From an uncultured Lachnospiraceae bacterium (lineage in GTDB: Bacteria; Bacillota; Clostridia; Lachnospirales; Lachnospiraceae), in contig CAKQYS010000006.1 of NCBI GenBank assembly GCA_934293375.1, forward strand, positions 1-64,000: a DNA stretch of 64,000 nucleotides, written 5' to 3'. Below, piece by piece: positions 52,764 through 62,475 of the stretch. Numbering within the stretch: the stretch's first letter is position 1; each line of letters starts with the position of its first letter. The notes beneath the pieces were generated by a model. The model was not told the origin of the DNA. It searched no databases and saw only the letters and a list, made by a program, of their open reading frames with translations. The position numbers were made by a program, and so were the translations under genes.

Positions 52764-53267
52764 TTAATCCTCATAAAATACATTTGGACAAAAAGCCTTG
52801 ATATGTTCCAGTATCTTCTCTGTCGGTTCTAATACAATCTCACTCTTTAATCCCTTCACTTCACACATAATGGAATATTGTTTCCGATCGTTCAAGCCCG
52901 TAACAAACTTGTATTTCTTCTGACCGGATACCCTCTCGTGCTCTAATCTGGGTGATGTTGATGGTGCCACCATCTGTACCTGTGTCAACTCAAATGCGAT
53001 AAGCTCTTTCCGACTTTCCAGATTATAGATCGCACTGATCTCCACACTCTCATTGGTCATAACAAATTCATACTGCACATTCCGCTTCAGACTCAGGGCA
53101 TATGCCGAAAACCCAAATATCAGGCACAAAAAATAACCAAACAATATGATTCTAAACACACTCAGGAAAAAGGAAATCACTGCCAGTACACCAAAAACAA
53201 CGATCATAACCGTATTCCCGATATTTTTCTCTTTTTTTATAACATCCTCTGTAAATCTATCCTTCAT
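52764..53267 (-). CDS. Membrane protein of unknown function
   Basis: A 167-residue protein with two hydrophobic segments at about residues 18-36 and 41-58. A cytoplasmic domain follows (YEFVMTNESVEISAIYNLESRKE, then a QKKYKFVTGLNDRKQYSIMCEV-like strand and LEPTEKILEHIKAFCPNVF). It resembles small PH-like membrane proteins of Lachnospiraceae. I do not assign a family. It ends 2 bp before the esterase start and follows the thioesterase by 11 bp, so it is probably in one operon with both. Confidence 0.75.
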   Translation of the reverse strand: MKDRFTEDVIKKEKNIGNTVMIVVFGVLAVISFFLSVFRIILFGYFLCLIFGFSAYALSLKRNVQYEFVMTNESVEISAIYNLESRKELIAFELTQVQMVAPSTSPRLEHERVSGQKKYKFVTGLNDRKQYSIMCEVKGLKSEIVLEPTEKILEHIKAFCPNVFYED

Positions 53268-53278
53268 ATATCCCTCTC

Positions 53279-53677
53279 TTATTTGTGAAGATGAGCACCG
53301 CTTGTATTGACAACGGCGATCGGATTTCCAAGATTATCCTTGATATGGATCAAGTAAAAACAGTTTCTCCGTCCCTCCCGCAACAGCTCACTCTCTGCAA
53401 TCAATGTATCACCCTTAACTACGCCAAGATAACTGATCTGGCTGACAGTCGTAACTGTCGGTACATCACTACATGCATTGGTCGCCACTGCAAACACAAA
53501 GTCTGCTAATGTATAGGCCACGCCACCCATTACTTGTCCAACTGCATTCATATGCCGTTCATCCAGCTTCAAACTGCATTTTGCATAATGTTCATCAACA
53601 GCATCAATCTGAATCCCCGTTGTAGCCATAGCATACCGGTCATTCACGAAATATTTTCTTGCTTCTTCTACTGTCAT
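53279..53677 (-). CDS. PaaI-like hot-dog thioesterase
   Basis: A 132-residue hot-dog-fold thioesterase. The motif HMNAVGQVMGGVAYTLADFVFAVA (read in parts, about 47-70) with GG-YT-AD is the PaaI-type active-site stretch; SQISYLGVVKGDTLIAES and NPIAVVNTSGAHLHK follow. The start at 53677 has GAGGTGGGAAGC upstream, while the longer frame to 53749 has none. It comes after paaK, and could hydrolyse aryl-CoA esters that stall the pathway. Confidence 0.82.
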   Translation of the reverse strand: MTVEEARKYFVNDRYAMATTGIQIDAVDEHYAKCSLKLDERHMNAVGQVMGGVAYTLADFVFAVATNACSDVPTVTTVSQISYLGVVKGDTLIAESELLREGRRNCFYLIHIKDNLGNPIAVVNTSGAHLHK

Positions 53678-53762
53678 GCTTCCCACCTCTTTTCCAACTT
53701 CCTTATCCGGAATCTTTTCTATGTTGTTAGTATCGGCTGTAATTGTCATTCTATACGGAAAG

Positions 53763-53790
53763 AAAACCGGAACATAATGTCCCGGCTTCC
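53763..53790 (-). terminator. Terminator-like hairpin after paaK
   Basis: CCGG/CCGG with flanking AAG-TT pairs (about 53763-53788), followed on the minus strand by TTTTCTTTCC. It separates paaK from the thioesterase, so the latter may be partly independent. Confidence 0.55.
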
Positions 53791-53802
53791 TTTTACACCG
53801 TT

Positions 53803-55107
53803 TTAATATAGCTTACGATTATCAATCACGCGGACTGCCTTACCCTCACTTCTGGTAATTGTTCCAATATCCACGATATGAATCTTGGCACCGATTCCCA
53901 ACATAGAACGAAGCCCTGTCTCAATCTTTCTGACCTTAGCTGCTCTGTCAAATGTAGGATCAGATGACTGCTCAGCTGTCAGTTCCACATTAATATCAAA
54001 TGTATCTGTATTATTGACACGGTCTACCATGATCTGATAGTTCGTACTCATGTTTTGATTTAAAAGCACTGTCTCGATCTGTGACGGGAACACATTTACT
54101 CCGCGGATGATCAACATATCATCGCTTCTACCCATCGGCTTCTTCATGCGGATATGTGTTCTTCCACACGGGCATTTCTCACGCGTCAGCATACACAGAT
54201 CTCTTGTCCGATAACGAAGCATCGGAAATGCTTCCTTCGTAATGCTCGAGAATACAAGTTCTCCTACCTCGCCCTCCGGCAGTACTTCTCCTGTATCCGG
54301 ATTGATGATCTCGGCAATGAAATGATCCTCATTGATATGCATTCCCTGCTGTGCTTCACATTCAAACGACACACCCGGTCCGCTGATCTCTGTCAGTCCA
54401 TAGATGTCATATGCCTTAATACCAAGACTCTTCTCAATCTCATGACGCATCTCCTCTGTCCATGCCTCTGCACCGAAAATGCCTGCCTTTAATTTTAACT
54501 GATCCTTGATTCCCTTTTGTGCTACAGCCTCGCCGAGATATGCTGCATACGATGGTGTACAACATAGCACAGTAGCACCAAGATCTGTCATAAACTGCAG
54601 CTGTCTTTCCGTATTGCCGGATGACATTGGGATTGTCAGGGATCCTAACTTATGGGAACCACCATTCAGACCCGGTCCTCCTGTAAACAATCCATATCCA
54701 TAGCTTATCTGTACCACATCTTCTTTCGTCGCACCGGCAGCAACCAAAGCTCTTGCGCAGCAATCCTCCCACAGATCAAGATCATGCTGGGTATAAAATG
54801 CAACCACGCGTCTTCCGGTCGTACCTGATGTAGACTGGATACGCACGCAATCTTTTAACGGCTTTGCAAGCAGTCCATACGGATATGCGTCTCTAAGATC
54901 ATCTTTCTTCATAAATGGAAGCTTATGTAAGTCTTCGATACCATGGATATCTTCCGGCTTCAAGCCTGCCTCATCCATCTTGTTCCGGTAATACTCCACA
55001 TTGTCATACACATGTTTTACCTGTACAACTAATCGCTCACTCTGTAATTTCTTAATCTGCTCCACCGGCATCGTCTCAATCTCCGGCTGAAAATATCTCT
55101 TTTCCAT
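53803..55107 (-). CDS. paaK: Phenylacetate-CoA ligase family (aryl-CoA ligase)
   Basis: An ANL-type adenylate-forming ligase of 434 residues. The AMP loop is IQSTSGTTGRRVVAFY (about 92-107), then ISYGYGLFTGG, YDIYGLTEISGPG (about 237-249) and RYRTRDLCML, with a C-terminal domain having RSDDMLIIRGVNVFPSQIE. AAGGAGAAGTTT precedes the ATG. It follows iorAB, so it probably links arylacetates and CoA; run backward with arylacetyl-CoA from the oxidoreductase it would make ATP. Direction is inferred. Confidence 0.92.
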   Translation of the reverse strand: MEKRYFQPEIETMPVEQIKKLQSERLVVQVKHVYDNVEYYRNKMDEAGLKPEDIHGIEDLHKLPFMKKDDLRDAYPYGLLAKPLKDCVRIQSTSGTTGRRVVAFYTQHDLDLWEDCCARALVAAGATKEDVVQISYGYGLFTGGPGLNGGSHKLGSLTIPMSSGNTERQLQFMTDLGATVLCCTPSYAAYLGEAVAQKGIKDQLKLKAGIFGAEAWTEEMRHEIEKSLGIKAYDIYGLTEISGPGVSFECEAQQGMHINEDHFIAEIINPDTGEVLPEGEVGELVFSSITKEAFPMLRYRTRDLCMLTREKCPCGRTHIRMKKPMGRSDDMLIIRGVNVFPSQIETVLLNQNMSTNYQIMVDRVNNTDTFDINVELTAEQSSDPTFDRAAKVRKIETGLRSMLGIGAKIHIVDIGTITRSEGKAVRVIDNRKLY

Positions 55108-55145
55108 AAACTTCTCCTTTATGTTTTATTGGTGCATATGCCACC

Positions 55146-55715
55146 TTATTGTCTTCCTAATGCAAACGCTTTCTTGTTCATCTCTAGGAACTTCGCAGGC
55201 ACACATGCCTCAAGCGCCTCCAGCCATGCTGTTTCCGGAATATCATCAAAATATCTTGATACACGGCCCATCAGCACAATGTTCACTGCCTTGGCAGATC
55301 CTGCCTCTAACGCAAGGGACAGCGCATCCATATCATCTACATCTGCACCTGCTGCCTTCATCTTGGCAACCAGATCTTCCGGATATTCCATCGCACCTGT
55401 AATAACAGGCATCGGATCGATCTGCTGATCTGACACCACGATCTTGCCACCCTTCTTCAGATATGGCATATATCTGGCAGCCTCCAGCAGTTCAAAGGAA
55501 ATGATCACATCTGCTTCCCCTTTGTCTATAATCGGAGAATAGACTTTTTCGCCGAATCTGACATATGTCACCACACTTCCTCCACGCTGGCTCATACCAT
55601 GCACCTCTGAAACCTTTACATCGTATCCCTGTGTCAGCAGCAAATGGCCCAGCATCTTGCTGGCAAGCAAAGAGCCCTGTCCACCAACACCTACTATCAT
55701 AATATTTCTGGTCAT
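55146..55715 (-). CDS. iorB: Indolepyruvate:ferredoxin oxidoreductase, beta subunit
   Basis: The 189-residue gamma-like subunit that, with IorA, oxidatively decarboxylates aryl-pyruvates to aryl-acetyl-CoA and reduces ferredoxin. The start MIVGVGGQGSLLASKMLG, then VKVSEVHGMSQRGGSVVTYVRFG are the family signatures. AGGAGGGAACTGTT precedes the ATG. It lies 13 bp after iorA. Confidence 0.94.
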   Translation of the reverse strand: MTRNIMIVGVGGQGSLLASKMLGHLLLTQGYDVKVSEVHGMSQRGGSVVTYVRFGEKVYSPIIDKGEADVIISFELLEAARYMPYLKKGGKIVVSDQQIDPMPVITGAMEYPEDLVAKMKAAGADVDDMDALSLALEAGSAKAVNIVLMGRVSRYFDDIPETAWLEALEACVPAKFLEMNKKAFALGRQ

Positions 55716-55728
55716 AACAGTTCCCTCC

Positions 55729-57456
55729 TTAATCTACGATCGCATTAAACTTGCATAACTGCTTGCATACACCACAACCAACACAAAGTGTCTCATCAAT
55801 ATGTGCCTTACCTTCCTTGAAGCTGATTGCAGGACATCCGAGCTTCATACACATACGGCAGCTCTTACAATCCTCTCTGCAAACCTTCACCGGAGGCTTC
55901 ACCTCTACATATTTCAGAAGTGCACATGGTCTTCTGCTGATAATCACCGACGGCTCAGCTGCTGCCAGTTCTTCCTTTACCGCCTGGTCACATGCCTCCA
56001 GATCATACGGATCTACGACACGGACACGGGCAAATCCCATAGAACGGCAGAGTGCCTCTAAATCGATCTTGCCGGCCGGATCTCCCTTGATGTTGTATCC
56101 TGTTGTTGGGTTCTGCTGATGACCGGTCATACCTGTGATTGAATTGTCCAAAATAATCACGGTAGAATTGCTCATGTTATATGCAATATTTGCAAGTCCT
56201 GTCATACCGGAATGCATAAAAGTCGAATCACCGATCACAGCCACTGTACGATTCTCTGCTTCTGCCCCACGCGCTTTGTTAAAACCATGAATGGAACTGA
56301 TGGAAGCTCCCATACATGCTGTTACATCTATTGCCGACAATGGAGCAACCGCTCCCAATGTATAACATCCGATATCACCCATTACTGTACATTTGTTCTT
56401 TGAAAGTGTATAGAACATACCTCTGTGCGGACATCCTGCACACATAACCGGTGGACGAACCGGAATATTCTCATCCAATGCAAGTCCCTCTTCCACAGGC
56501 AGCCCCATCTTCTGTGCTATCAGGTTCTGTGAAAATTCATCTTCTAATGGGAATACATTCTTGCCTGTCACCGTAAGCCCAAGCTTCTTGCAATGTGTCT
56601 CAATAATATCGTCCAACTCTTCAATGATCACAAGCTTCTCAACCTTAGAGGCAAAATCCAGGATCAACTTCTCCGGAAGGGGATTGATCATACCCAGTTT
56701 CAATACACTGGCGGTCTCCCCATATACTTCCTTTACATACTGATAAGAGGTAGAAGATGTAATAATTCCCAACTTTGTGTCTCCCATCTCCACCCGATTG
56801 AGTGGGGTTGTCTCCGCATAGGCGATCAGATCCCTTGTTCTCTGTTCTACCACCGGATGACGACGCTTAGCATTGGCCGGCATCATGACATACTTAGCTA
56901 TATCTTTTTTATATTCCTTGAGCGGGAGTTCAACTCTCTCCGATGTCTCAACAATACTCTGTGAATGTGCTACTCTTGTGCACATCTTAAGAAATACCGG
57001 TGTATCATATTTTTCTGAAATCTCATATGCTGTTTTCGTAAATTCTAATGCCTCTGCCGAATCAGAAGGCTCTAACATCGGAACCTTTGCCGCAATCGCA
57101 TAATGTCTGGAGTCCTGCTCATTCTGTGACGAATGCATTCCTGCATCATCAGCTACTCCAATGATCATGCCGGCATTCACTCCGGTATAAGAAATCGTAA
57201 ATAATGGATCTGCGGCTACATTCAATCCAACATGCTTCATACCGCAGAAGCTCCGCTTTCCTGCCACTGCAGCACCAAATGCAACCTCAAGTGCTACCTT
57301 TTCATTCGGTGCCCACTCACAATAAATTTCATCATATTTTGCTGCTTCTTCTGTTATCTCCGTACTTGGAGTGCCTGGATAACTTGAAGCTACGCCACAG
57401 CCGGCTTCATATAAACCTCTGGCCACTGCAGCATTTCCTAACATCAACTGCTTCAC
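55729..57456 (-). CDS. iorA: Indolepyruvate:ferredoxin oxidoreductase, alpha subunit
   Basis: A 575-residue thiamine-diphosphate enzyme. It opens LMLGNAAVARGLYEAG, has SSYPGTPSTEI, then a TPP domain with CAGCPHRGMFYTL, GDIGCYTLG and GDSTFMHSGMTGLANIAYN. Two 4Fe-4S clusters lie at the C terminus (CKSCRMCMKLGCP and CVGCGVCKQLC). The start is a GTG (57456) after AAGGAGG. It leads iorA-iorB-paaK, the route by which many anaerobes ferment aromatic amino acids to phenyl-, indole- or hydroxyphenyl-acetate. Confidence 0.96.
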   Translation of the reverse strand: MKQLMLGNAAVARGLYEAGCGVASSYPGTPSTEITEEAAKYDEIYCEWAPNEKVALEVAFGAAVAGKRSFCGMKHVGLNVAADPLFTISYTGVNAGMIIGVADDAGMHSSQNEQDSRHYAIAAKVPMLEPSDSAEALEFTKTAYEISEKYDTPVFLKMCTRVAHSQSIVETSERVELPLKEYKKDIAKYVMMPANAKRRHPVVEQRTRDLIAYAETTPLNRVEMGDTKLGIITSSTSYQYVKEVYGETASVLKLGMINPLPEKLILDFASKVEKLVIIEELDDIIETHCKKLGLTVTGKNVFPLEDEFSQNLIAQKMGLPVEEGLALDENIPVRPPVMCAGCPHRGMFYTLSKNKCTVMGDIGCYTLGAVAPLSAIDVTACMGASISSIHGFNKARGAEAENRTVAVIGDSTFMHSGMTGLANIAYNMSNSTVIILDNSITGMTGHQQNPTTGYNIKGDPAGKIDLEALCRSMGFARVRVVDPYDLEACDQAVKEELAAAEPSVIISRRPCALLKYVEVKPPVKVCREDCKSCRMCMKLGCPAISFKEGKAHIDETLCVGCGVCKQLCKFNAIVD

Positions 57457-57543
57457 TTATGTATTCCTCCTTGTATATCTCGTTACATCAAACCGCACCC
57501 TACATTCTACCAAAAATCGACAGGTTCGTAAATAGCGAAATAC

Positions 57544-57573
57544 AAAAACAGCGGAACGCAAACCGCTCCGCTG
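57544..57573 (-). terminator. Terminator after ilvE
   Basis: CAGCGGA/TCCGCTG (57549-57555, 57567-57573) followed on the minus strand by TTTTTGTATTT. Confidence 0.85.
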
Positions 57574-57600
57574 AATCTGTTATGTATCATTTTGTCAGAA

Positions 57601-58626
57601 TTACTCGATAACCTTGATCCATCCCTCCGGAGCCTCAAGACGACCCATCTGGATTCCTGTTAAGGTATCATACAGCTTCTTCGTAACCGGACCCATCTCG
57701 TCCATGCCACTTGGGAAGCAGATCTCCTTGCCATGATCATTGATCTTGCCTACCGGTGAGATCACTGCCGCAGTTCCACACAGTCCGCACTCAGCAAAAT
57801 CCTTTACCTCATCAAAGAATACTTCTCTCTCTTCTACTTCCATACCCAGATATTCCTTTGCAACATATACAAGAGAACGACGGGTAATAGAAGGTAAAAT
57901 ACTGTTTGACTTCGGAGTTACAAGCTTGCCATCCTTTGTAATAAAGATGAAATTCGCTCCACCAGTCTCTTCTACCTTGGTTCTGGTAGCTGCATCTAAA
58001 TACATATTCTCATCAAAGCCCTTCTGATGTGCATCTACGATCGCATACAGACTCATCGCATAATTTAATCCTGCCTTGATATGACCTGTTCCATGAGGAG
58101 CTGCTCTATCATAATCACATACTCTGATCGTAATTGGCTTGGCACCGCCCTTGAAATATGGGCCAACCGGAGTTGTGAAGATTCTGAACTGATATTCGTC
58201 AGCCGGCTTCACACCGATAACAGGGTTACTACCAAACATATATGGTCTAATGTAGAGTGTTGCACCTGATCCATATGGCGGTACAAAAGCCTCATTGGCC
58301 TTTACCACATCCACGACTGCCTGAACGAAACGATCTTCCGGGAATACCGGCATTTCCAATCGTTCACAAGAATCCTTCATACGGGAAGCATTCAGATCAG
58401 GGCGGAAAATAACCGTCTGTCCCTTTTCTGTTGTGTATGCCTTCAGGCCTTCGAAACAGGTCTGTGCGTATTGAAGAACGCCTGCACATTCGTTAATGAC
58501 TACCTGATCATCCTCTGTCAGCACGCCATTATCCCAAGCTCCATCCTTATAATTCGCAACAAAACGCTTATCCGTCTTGTGATATCCGAATCCTAAGTCA
58601 GACCAATCAATGTTCTTCTTCTCCAT
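57601..58626 (-). CDS. ilvE: Branched-chain amino-acid aminotransferase
   Basis: Class IV PLP aminotransferase for leucine, isoleucine and valine. The PLP lysine lies in GTGHIKAGLNYAMSL, and EETGGANFIFI plus RSLVYVAKEYLG and CGLCGTAAVISPVGK follow in family order. The start at 58626 has AAAGGATGAG upstream and gives 341 residues, the eukaryotic-like BCAT length often seen in Firmicutes. It is separate from ilvC/ilvN at 17-19 kb. It ends at a strong terminator. Confidence 0.95.
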   Translation of the reverse strand: MEKKNIDWSDLGFGYHKTDKRFVANYKDGAWDNGVLTEDDQVVINECAGVLQYAQTCFEGLKAYTTEKGQTVIFRPDLNASRMKDSCERLEMPVFPEDRFVQAVVDVVKANEAFVPPYGSGATLYIRPYMFGSNPVIGVKPADEYQFRIFTTPVGPYFKGGAKPITIRVCDYDRAAPHGTGHIKAGLNYAMSLYAIVDAHQKGFDENMYLDAATRTKVEETGGANFIFITKDGKLVTPKSNSILPSITRRSLVYVAKEYLGMEVEEREVFFDEVKDFAECGLCGTAAVISPVGKINDHGKEICFPSGMDEMGPVTKKLYDTLTGIQMGRLEAPEGWIKVIE

Positions 58627-58694
58627 AACACTCATCCTTTCTTTTCGCTAATGCTTTTACAAGTGTACCACTGAATTCTGATTTGTGCAATGCT

Positions 58695-59324
58695 TTATTG
58701 TTCTAACCCGGACGGTTTCTTTTGTTTTTTGACAGAAATCGCATCTAATGTCAGATATGCAATATTGTCCTCCATATACTGCCGCAAAGTTCCAACAACC
58801 TCTACCCAATCATCGTTTTGAGGATATTCGCCGTTATATGTGAATTCAAACCCGGTCATATGCTCATGATGGCCGGTGATCTCCTGCTGCATGCGATACA
58901 CATAATGATAGTCCTTTTCCTTGTATATTTCATTGATGCAGTAGCCTCTGACACGGATCATTTTCCCGATATAGCTTTCCGCATTGATATAAATGTCTTC
59001 CAGCATATCTTCGAAGTTGTCCTCTGTGATATCGATCTCCACTTCCGATTCCTCATATGTTCTCGGCTGTGCGGTGTTCGGTGCATCATCATAAAATTGT
59101 GCATAATCTGTAGTGTCCGGAATATATGCTGTCGACGCCTGCGTTGATGCTTCTGTCTTCGTATTCTGTTCGTCCGTTGTCACCTGTTCCTGCATCACCG
59201 ACTGCTCTGTACCGGATCCGATGGCATCCGGATCGGCTGTCGTCAAGGCATCCTTTGATTGGTCTGTGCATCCTGCAAGCATCAGACATAGAAACATGAT
59301 ATATCCTATCCTATATTTTTTCAT
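58695..59324 (-). CDS. Lipoprotein with an OB-like C-terminal domain
   Basis: A 209-residue lipoprotein: residues 1-20 are a signal peptide with the lipobox LMLAGC. A Thr/Ser/Glu-rich spacer follows (about 20-85), then a compact domain (about 95-205) with IGKMIRVRGYCINEI, EITGHHEHMTGFEFTYNG and DDWVEVVGTLRQYM, which resembles the cytosolic/secreted domain of YcgQ-like (DUF1980-type) proteins. AAAGGAGC precedes the ATG at 59324. Function unknown; metal or envelope stress is possible by family resemblance only. Confidence 0.75.
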   Translation of the reverse strand: MKKYRIGYIMFLCLMLAGCTDQSKDALTTADPDAIGSGTEQSVMQEQVTTDEQNTKTEASTQASTAYIPDTTDYAQFYDDAPNTAQPRTYEESEVEIDITEDNFEDMLEDIYINAESYIGKMIRVRGYCINEIYKEKDYHYVYRMQQEITGHHEHMTGFEFTYNGEYPQNDDWVEVVGTLRQYMEDNIAYLTLDAISVKKQKKPSGLEQ

Positions 59325-59366
59325 GCACATGCTCCTTTCCTATCTGCCACAGTGATACGAAATATC

Positions 59367-60554
59367 TTATTTCCTGAACCACGCTTTCATGGTATCAAAT
59401 ATCTGTACCAGCTGTTCCTCTTCTATCACATATGGTACCATAGAATACATATATTTCAAGAACGGTCTGCTAAATACACCTCTCTCATATGCAAATTGCT
59501 GGAAGCCCACAAGATCCGCTCCATCTTTCACCTCTACACAGGTACAGCCGCCCATGACACGCACCTCCTGAATCCGGTCATCTTCAAAGCCGAGCATTTC
59601 CCGCTTAGAGATTTCTTCTATCTTTTTGATCTTATCCATATAATGCTCTCTCTCGAAGATTTCAATTCCTTTGAGTGCCACACTACATGCCAGAGCATTT
59701 CCCATAAATGTCGGTCCATGCATCAGGGCTTTATCCGGATCATCACTGTAAAAGCCATTGTATACCCGGTGATTTGCCACCGTTACCGCATGCCCGATAT
59801 AACCGCCTGTCAGTGCTTTTCCAAGCACCAGAATATCCGGCAGTACCTCATCGGCTACAAACCGGTGTCCCGTTCGTCCAAATCCGGTCGCCACCTCATC
59901 AAAGATCAGCAGCACATCATACTGATCGCATAGTTCTCTTGCCCGCTTTAAAAATGCGATATCATACATACGCATACCGCCTGCGCCCTGCAAAAGCGGC
60001 TCCACGATAAAGCAGTATAATTCCTCTCCATGCCGGCGGAATGCATCTTCCAATGCTTCTATCGTTGTCGGTATATGGTATACATTCGGCTTGCTCGTCA
60101 GGATTGCATGATAATCCTCGTCATCTCCCACCTCCATTGTCTTGAAGGTATCTCCATGATAGGCATGTGTCAGTGATAACACCTTATCTCTGCTGCTTCC
60201 TCTATTAATGTTAAACTGCAGTGCCATCTTAATGGCTACCTCAACCGCCACACTGCCGGAATCGGAAAAGAAGCAGTAATCCAGGTCCCCCGGCAGCCAC
60301 GCCTGCAGCTTCTCGGAAAGCCGGATCACCGGATCATGTGTCAGCCCGCCCAGCATCACATGGGAAAATATATTGGCCTGATCACATATTGCCTGTGTCA
60401 GTTCCGGATGCTTATACCCGTGGATCATACACCACCACGAAGACACCGAATCCACCAGTTTCTGATCCTCTGTATATAAATATACACCTTCTGCATTTAC
60501 GATCTTATAAGGTGTTCTCATTGTTTTCATCTGTTGATATGGATACCAAATCAT
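59367..60554 (-). CDS. bioA: Adenosylmethionine-8-amino-7-oxononanoate aminotransferase
   Basis: Converts 8-amino-7-oxononanoate to diaminopelargonate in biotin synthesis, using AdoMet as amino donor. Start MIWYPYQQM, then VDSVSSWWCMIHGYKHPEL, SDSGSVAVEVAIKM, HAYHGDT, DEVATGFGRTG and the PLP-lysine region LVLGKALTGGYIG are all as in BioA. The ATG at 60554 has AGGTG six bases upstream; a GTG nine bases earlier is less likely. It overlaps no gene but is 9 bp from bioD. It is the last bio gene here. Confidence 0.96.
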   Translation of the reverse strand: MIWYPYQQMKTMRTPYKIVNAEGVYLYTEDQKLVDSVSSWWCMIHGYKHPELTQAICDQANIFSHVMLGGLTHDPVIRLSEKLQAWLPGDLDYCFFSDSGSVAVEVAIKMALQFNINRGSSRDKVLSLTHAYHGDTFKTMEVGDDEDYHAILTSKPNVYHIPTTIEALEDAFRRHGEELYCFIVEPLLQGAGGMRMYDIAFLKRARELCDQYDVLLIFDEVATGFGRTGHRFVADEVLPDILVLGKALTGGYIGHAVTVANHRVYNGFYSDDPDKALMHGPTFMGNALACSVALKGIEIFEREHYMDKIKKIEEISKREMLGFEDDRIQEVRVMGGCTCVEVKDGADLVGFQQFAYERGVFSRPFLKYMYSMVPYVIEEEQLVQIFDTMKAWFRK

Positions 60555-60563
60555 ATTCTTCAC

Positions 60564-61247
60564 CTACCTATATAAACTCTTTAATGTTTCTGCATCAATA
60601 TCCAGATCTGTGTCGCCATCCTGCACGCAGGCAACCACCTTCAAGCCTGTCCGGTACTCACACATGACGATATTATCCTCTTCTATCATATCTCCCGGAT
60701 GATAATGATTGAAAATAATACCTGTCACTTCAATGCCCCTGCTTCTCATATACTCCACTGTCAGCACGACACTGTTGATCGTACCAAGTCCGGCATCTGC
60801 GACCAGAATACAGGATAACCCCAATTCCCGGATCACATCCTCCAACCAGATTTCCTGCTCATCAAAGCAGATTGGACAAAGAATGCCCCCACTGCCCTCC
60901 ATGGTAACATATTCATATGAACTACACACGGCATCAAATCCCTGCTTCACAACCGGCATCTCTACAGGATGTCCTTCCACTCGGGATGCCAGATGTGGCG
61001 AATATGCATTCTCATACACATAATGACACATCTGCTCTAATGGCTGTGTGATTCCGGATATCTCTTTCACCCAGACTGCATCTCCCGGGATCAGACTGCC
61101 GTCCTCGCGTCTGTCATTTCCGCTCATAGCCGCCTTATAATAAGCCGCATTGACACCTGCTTCTTTCAATTTCTTCACGATCAGACCGGTGACAAAGGTC
61201 TTACCGATATCCGTCCCGGTTCCTGTGACAAATATTTTCTTACTCAT
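60564..61247 (-). CDS. bioD: Dethiobiotin synthetase
   Basis: ATP-dependent carboxylation that closes the ureido ring. The P-loop VTGTGTDIGKTFVTGLI (about 6-22), the lysine in YYKAAMSGN and EGSGGILCPI near 117 are the family signatures. It has 227 residues. GGAGGCGTAAC precedes the ATG. bioF is 61 bp upstream and bioA follows. Confidence 0.95.
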   Translation of the reverse strand: MSKKIFVTGTGTDIGKTFVTGLIVKKLKEAGVNAAYYKAAMSGNDRREDGSLIPGDAVWVKEISGITQPLEQMCHYVYENAYSPHLASRVEGHPVEMPVVKQGFDAVCSSYEYVTMEGSGGILCPICFDEQEIWLEDVIRELGLSCILVADAGLGTINSVVLTVEYMRSRGIEVTGIIFNHYHPGDMIEEDNIVMCEYRTGLKVVACVQDGDTDLDIDAETLKSLYR

Positions 61248-61307
61248 GTTACGCCTCCATTTTCTATGGTAAATGCCTTTCCGGCATCCATCTCACATAC
61301 TTCACTA

Positions 61308-62468
61308 TCATCTGTATTTCTGCATACAGTCTGCCAGTGCATCTGCCAATCCACACAGTTCTTCCTTCGTGTGGGTTGCCATCAATGCCACCCGCAGTCT
61401 TGCACTGCCACGCTCCACGGTTGGATACCGGATTGCCGAAATATAATAGCCCCGCTGTTTTAACGCCTGCATGACATCCATCGCACGGCCTTCATCTCCG
61501 ATCATGATCGGGATAATTGCCGTGTCAGAATGAATATCCATGCCATGTGCCTTGAGCTGTTCACAAAAATATCTGATATTCTCCTGCAGGGCTGCCACAC
61601 GCTGTGGTTCTTCCGTTATGCGTGCAAGTCCTGCTTTTGCTGCCGCCATGGTTGCCGGTGACAGCGAGGTAGAAAAGATAAAGCTTCTTGCCCGGTTGAC
61701 CAGATAGTCGATCAACAGCCTGCTGCCGCAGACATAACCACCCTCTGCACCGACTGCCTTACTCAGGGTTCCCATCAGCACATCCACGCTACCATCCATA
61801 TTATAATATTCTTCCGTTCCGCGCCCGGTCCGTCCGATCACACCGGTTGCATGTGCTTCGTCGATCATCGACAGCATCTGATACCGGTTCGCAAGTGCAA
61901 CAAATCTCGGCAGATCCACAATATCTCCGTCCATGCTGAACACGCCATCACTGACGATCAATCCATGTTTTCCTTCGTGTTCCTTTAGCTTTGCTTCCAG
62001 ATCATCCATATCATTATGTCGATAAACCACAATCTGTGCCCGCGACAAACGACAGCCATCTATAATACTTGCATGGTTCAGTGCATCGCTGAACACGACA
62101 TCTCCTTTGCCGACTAACGCAGATATGATCCCCACATTTGCCATATAGCCGGTATTAAACACCAAGGCAGCTTCCCGGTGCTTAAACTGTGCAATGGTCT
62201 GTTCCAGCTCCATATGTAATGTTGTATTCCCTGTTGTCAGTCTCGAACCACCTGAGCCTGTTCCATATTGTTCCAACATCTCAACCGTATATGCTTTCAC
62301 TTGCTCGTCATTGCACAGATCCAGATAGGCATTGGATGAAAACAAATGCTGTGATCTGCCCTCCACGATCACATTTGCATTCTGTGCCGAATCAAATGTC
62401 GTCATCTGCCGATACAGATTCTGTTGCTTCAGATTACCGATGGCATTTCGCATTTTTTCCCATTTATC
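61308..62468 (-). CDS. bioF: 8-amino-7-oxononanoate synthase
   Basis: Condenses pimeloyl-CoA (or pimeloyl-ACP) with alanine. A PLP enzyme of the alpha-oxoamine synthase family: GSGGSRLTTGNTTLHMELE, SDALNHASIIDG, SMIDEAHATGVIGRTG and the PLP-lysine segment LMGTLSKAVGAEGGY. The start at 62468 has AAAGGAGTGATCGT upstream and gives 386 residues. It is 8 bp after bioW. Confidence 0.96.
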   Translation of the reverse strand, partial: DKWEKMRNAIGNLKQQNLYRQMTTFDSAQNANVIVEGRSQHLFSSNAYLDLCNDEQVKAYTVEMLEQYGTGSGGSRLTTGNTTLHMELEQTIAQFKHREAALVFNTGYMANVGIISALVGKGDVVFSDALNHASIIDGCRLSRAQIVVYRHNDMDDLEAKLKEHEGKHGLIVSDGVFSMDGDIVDLPRFVALANRYQMLSMIDEAHATGVIGRTGRGTEEYYNMDGSVDVLMGTLSKAVGAEGGYVCGSRLLIDYLVNRARSFIFSTSLSPATMAAAKAGLARITEEPQRVAALQENIRYFCEQLKAHGMDIHSDTAIIPIMIGDEGRAMDVMQALKQRGYYISAIRYPTVERGSARLRVALMATHTKEELCGLADALADCMQKYR

Positions 62469-62475
62469 CATACGA

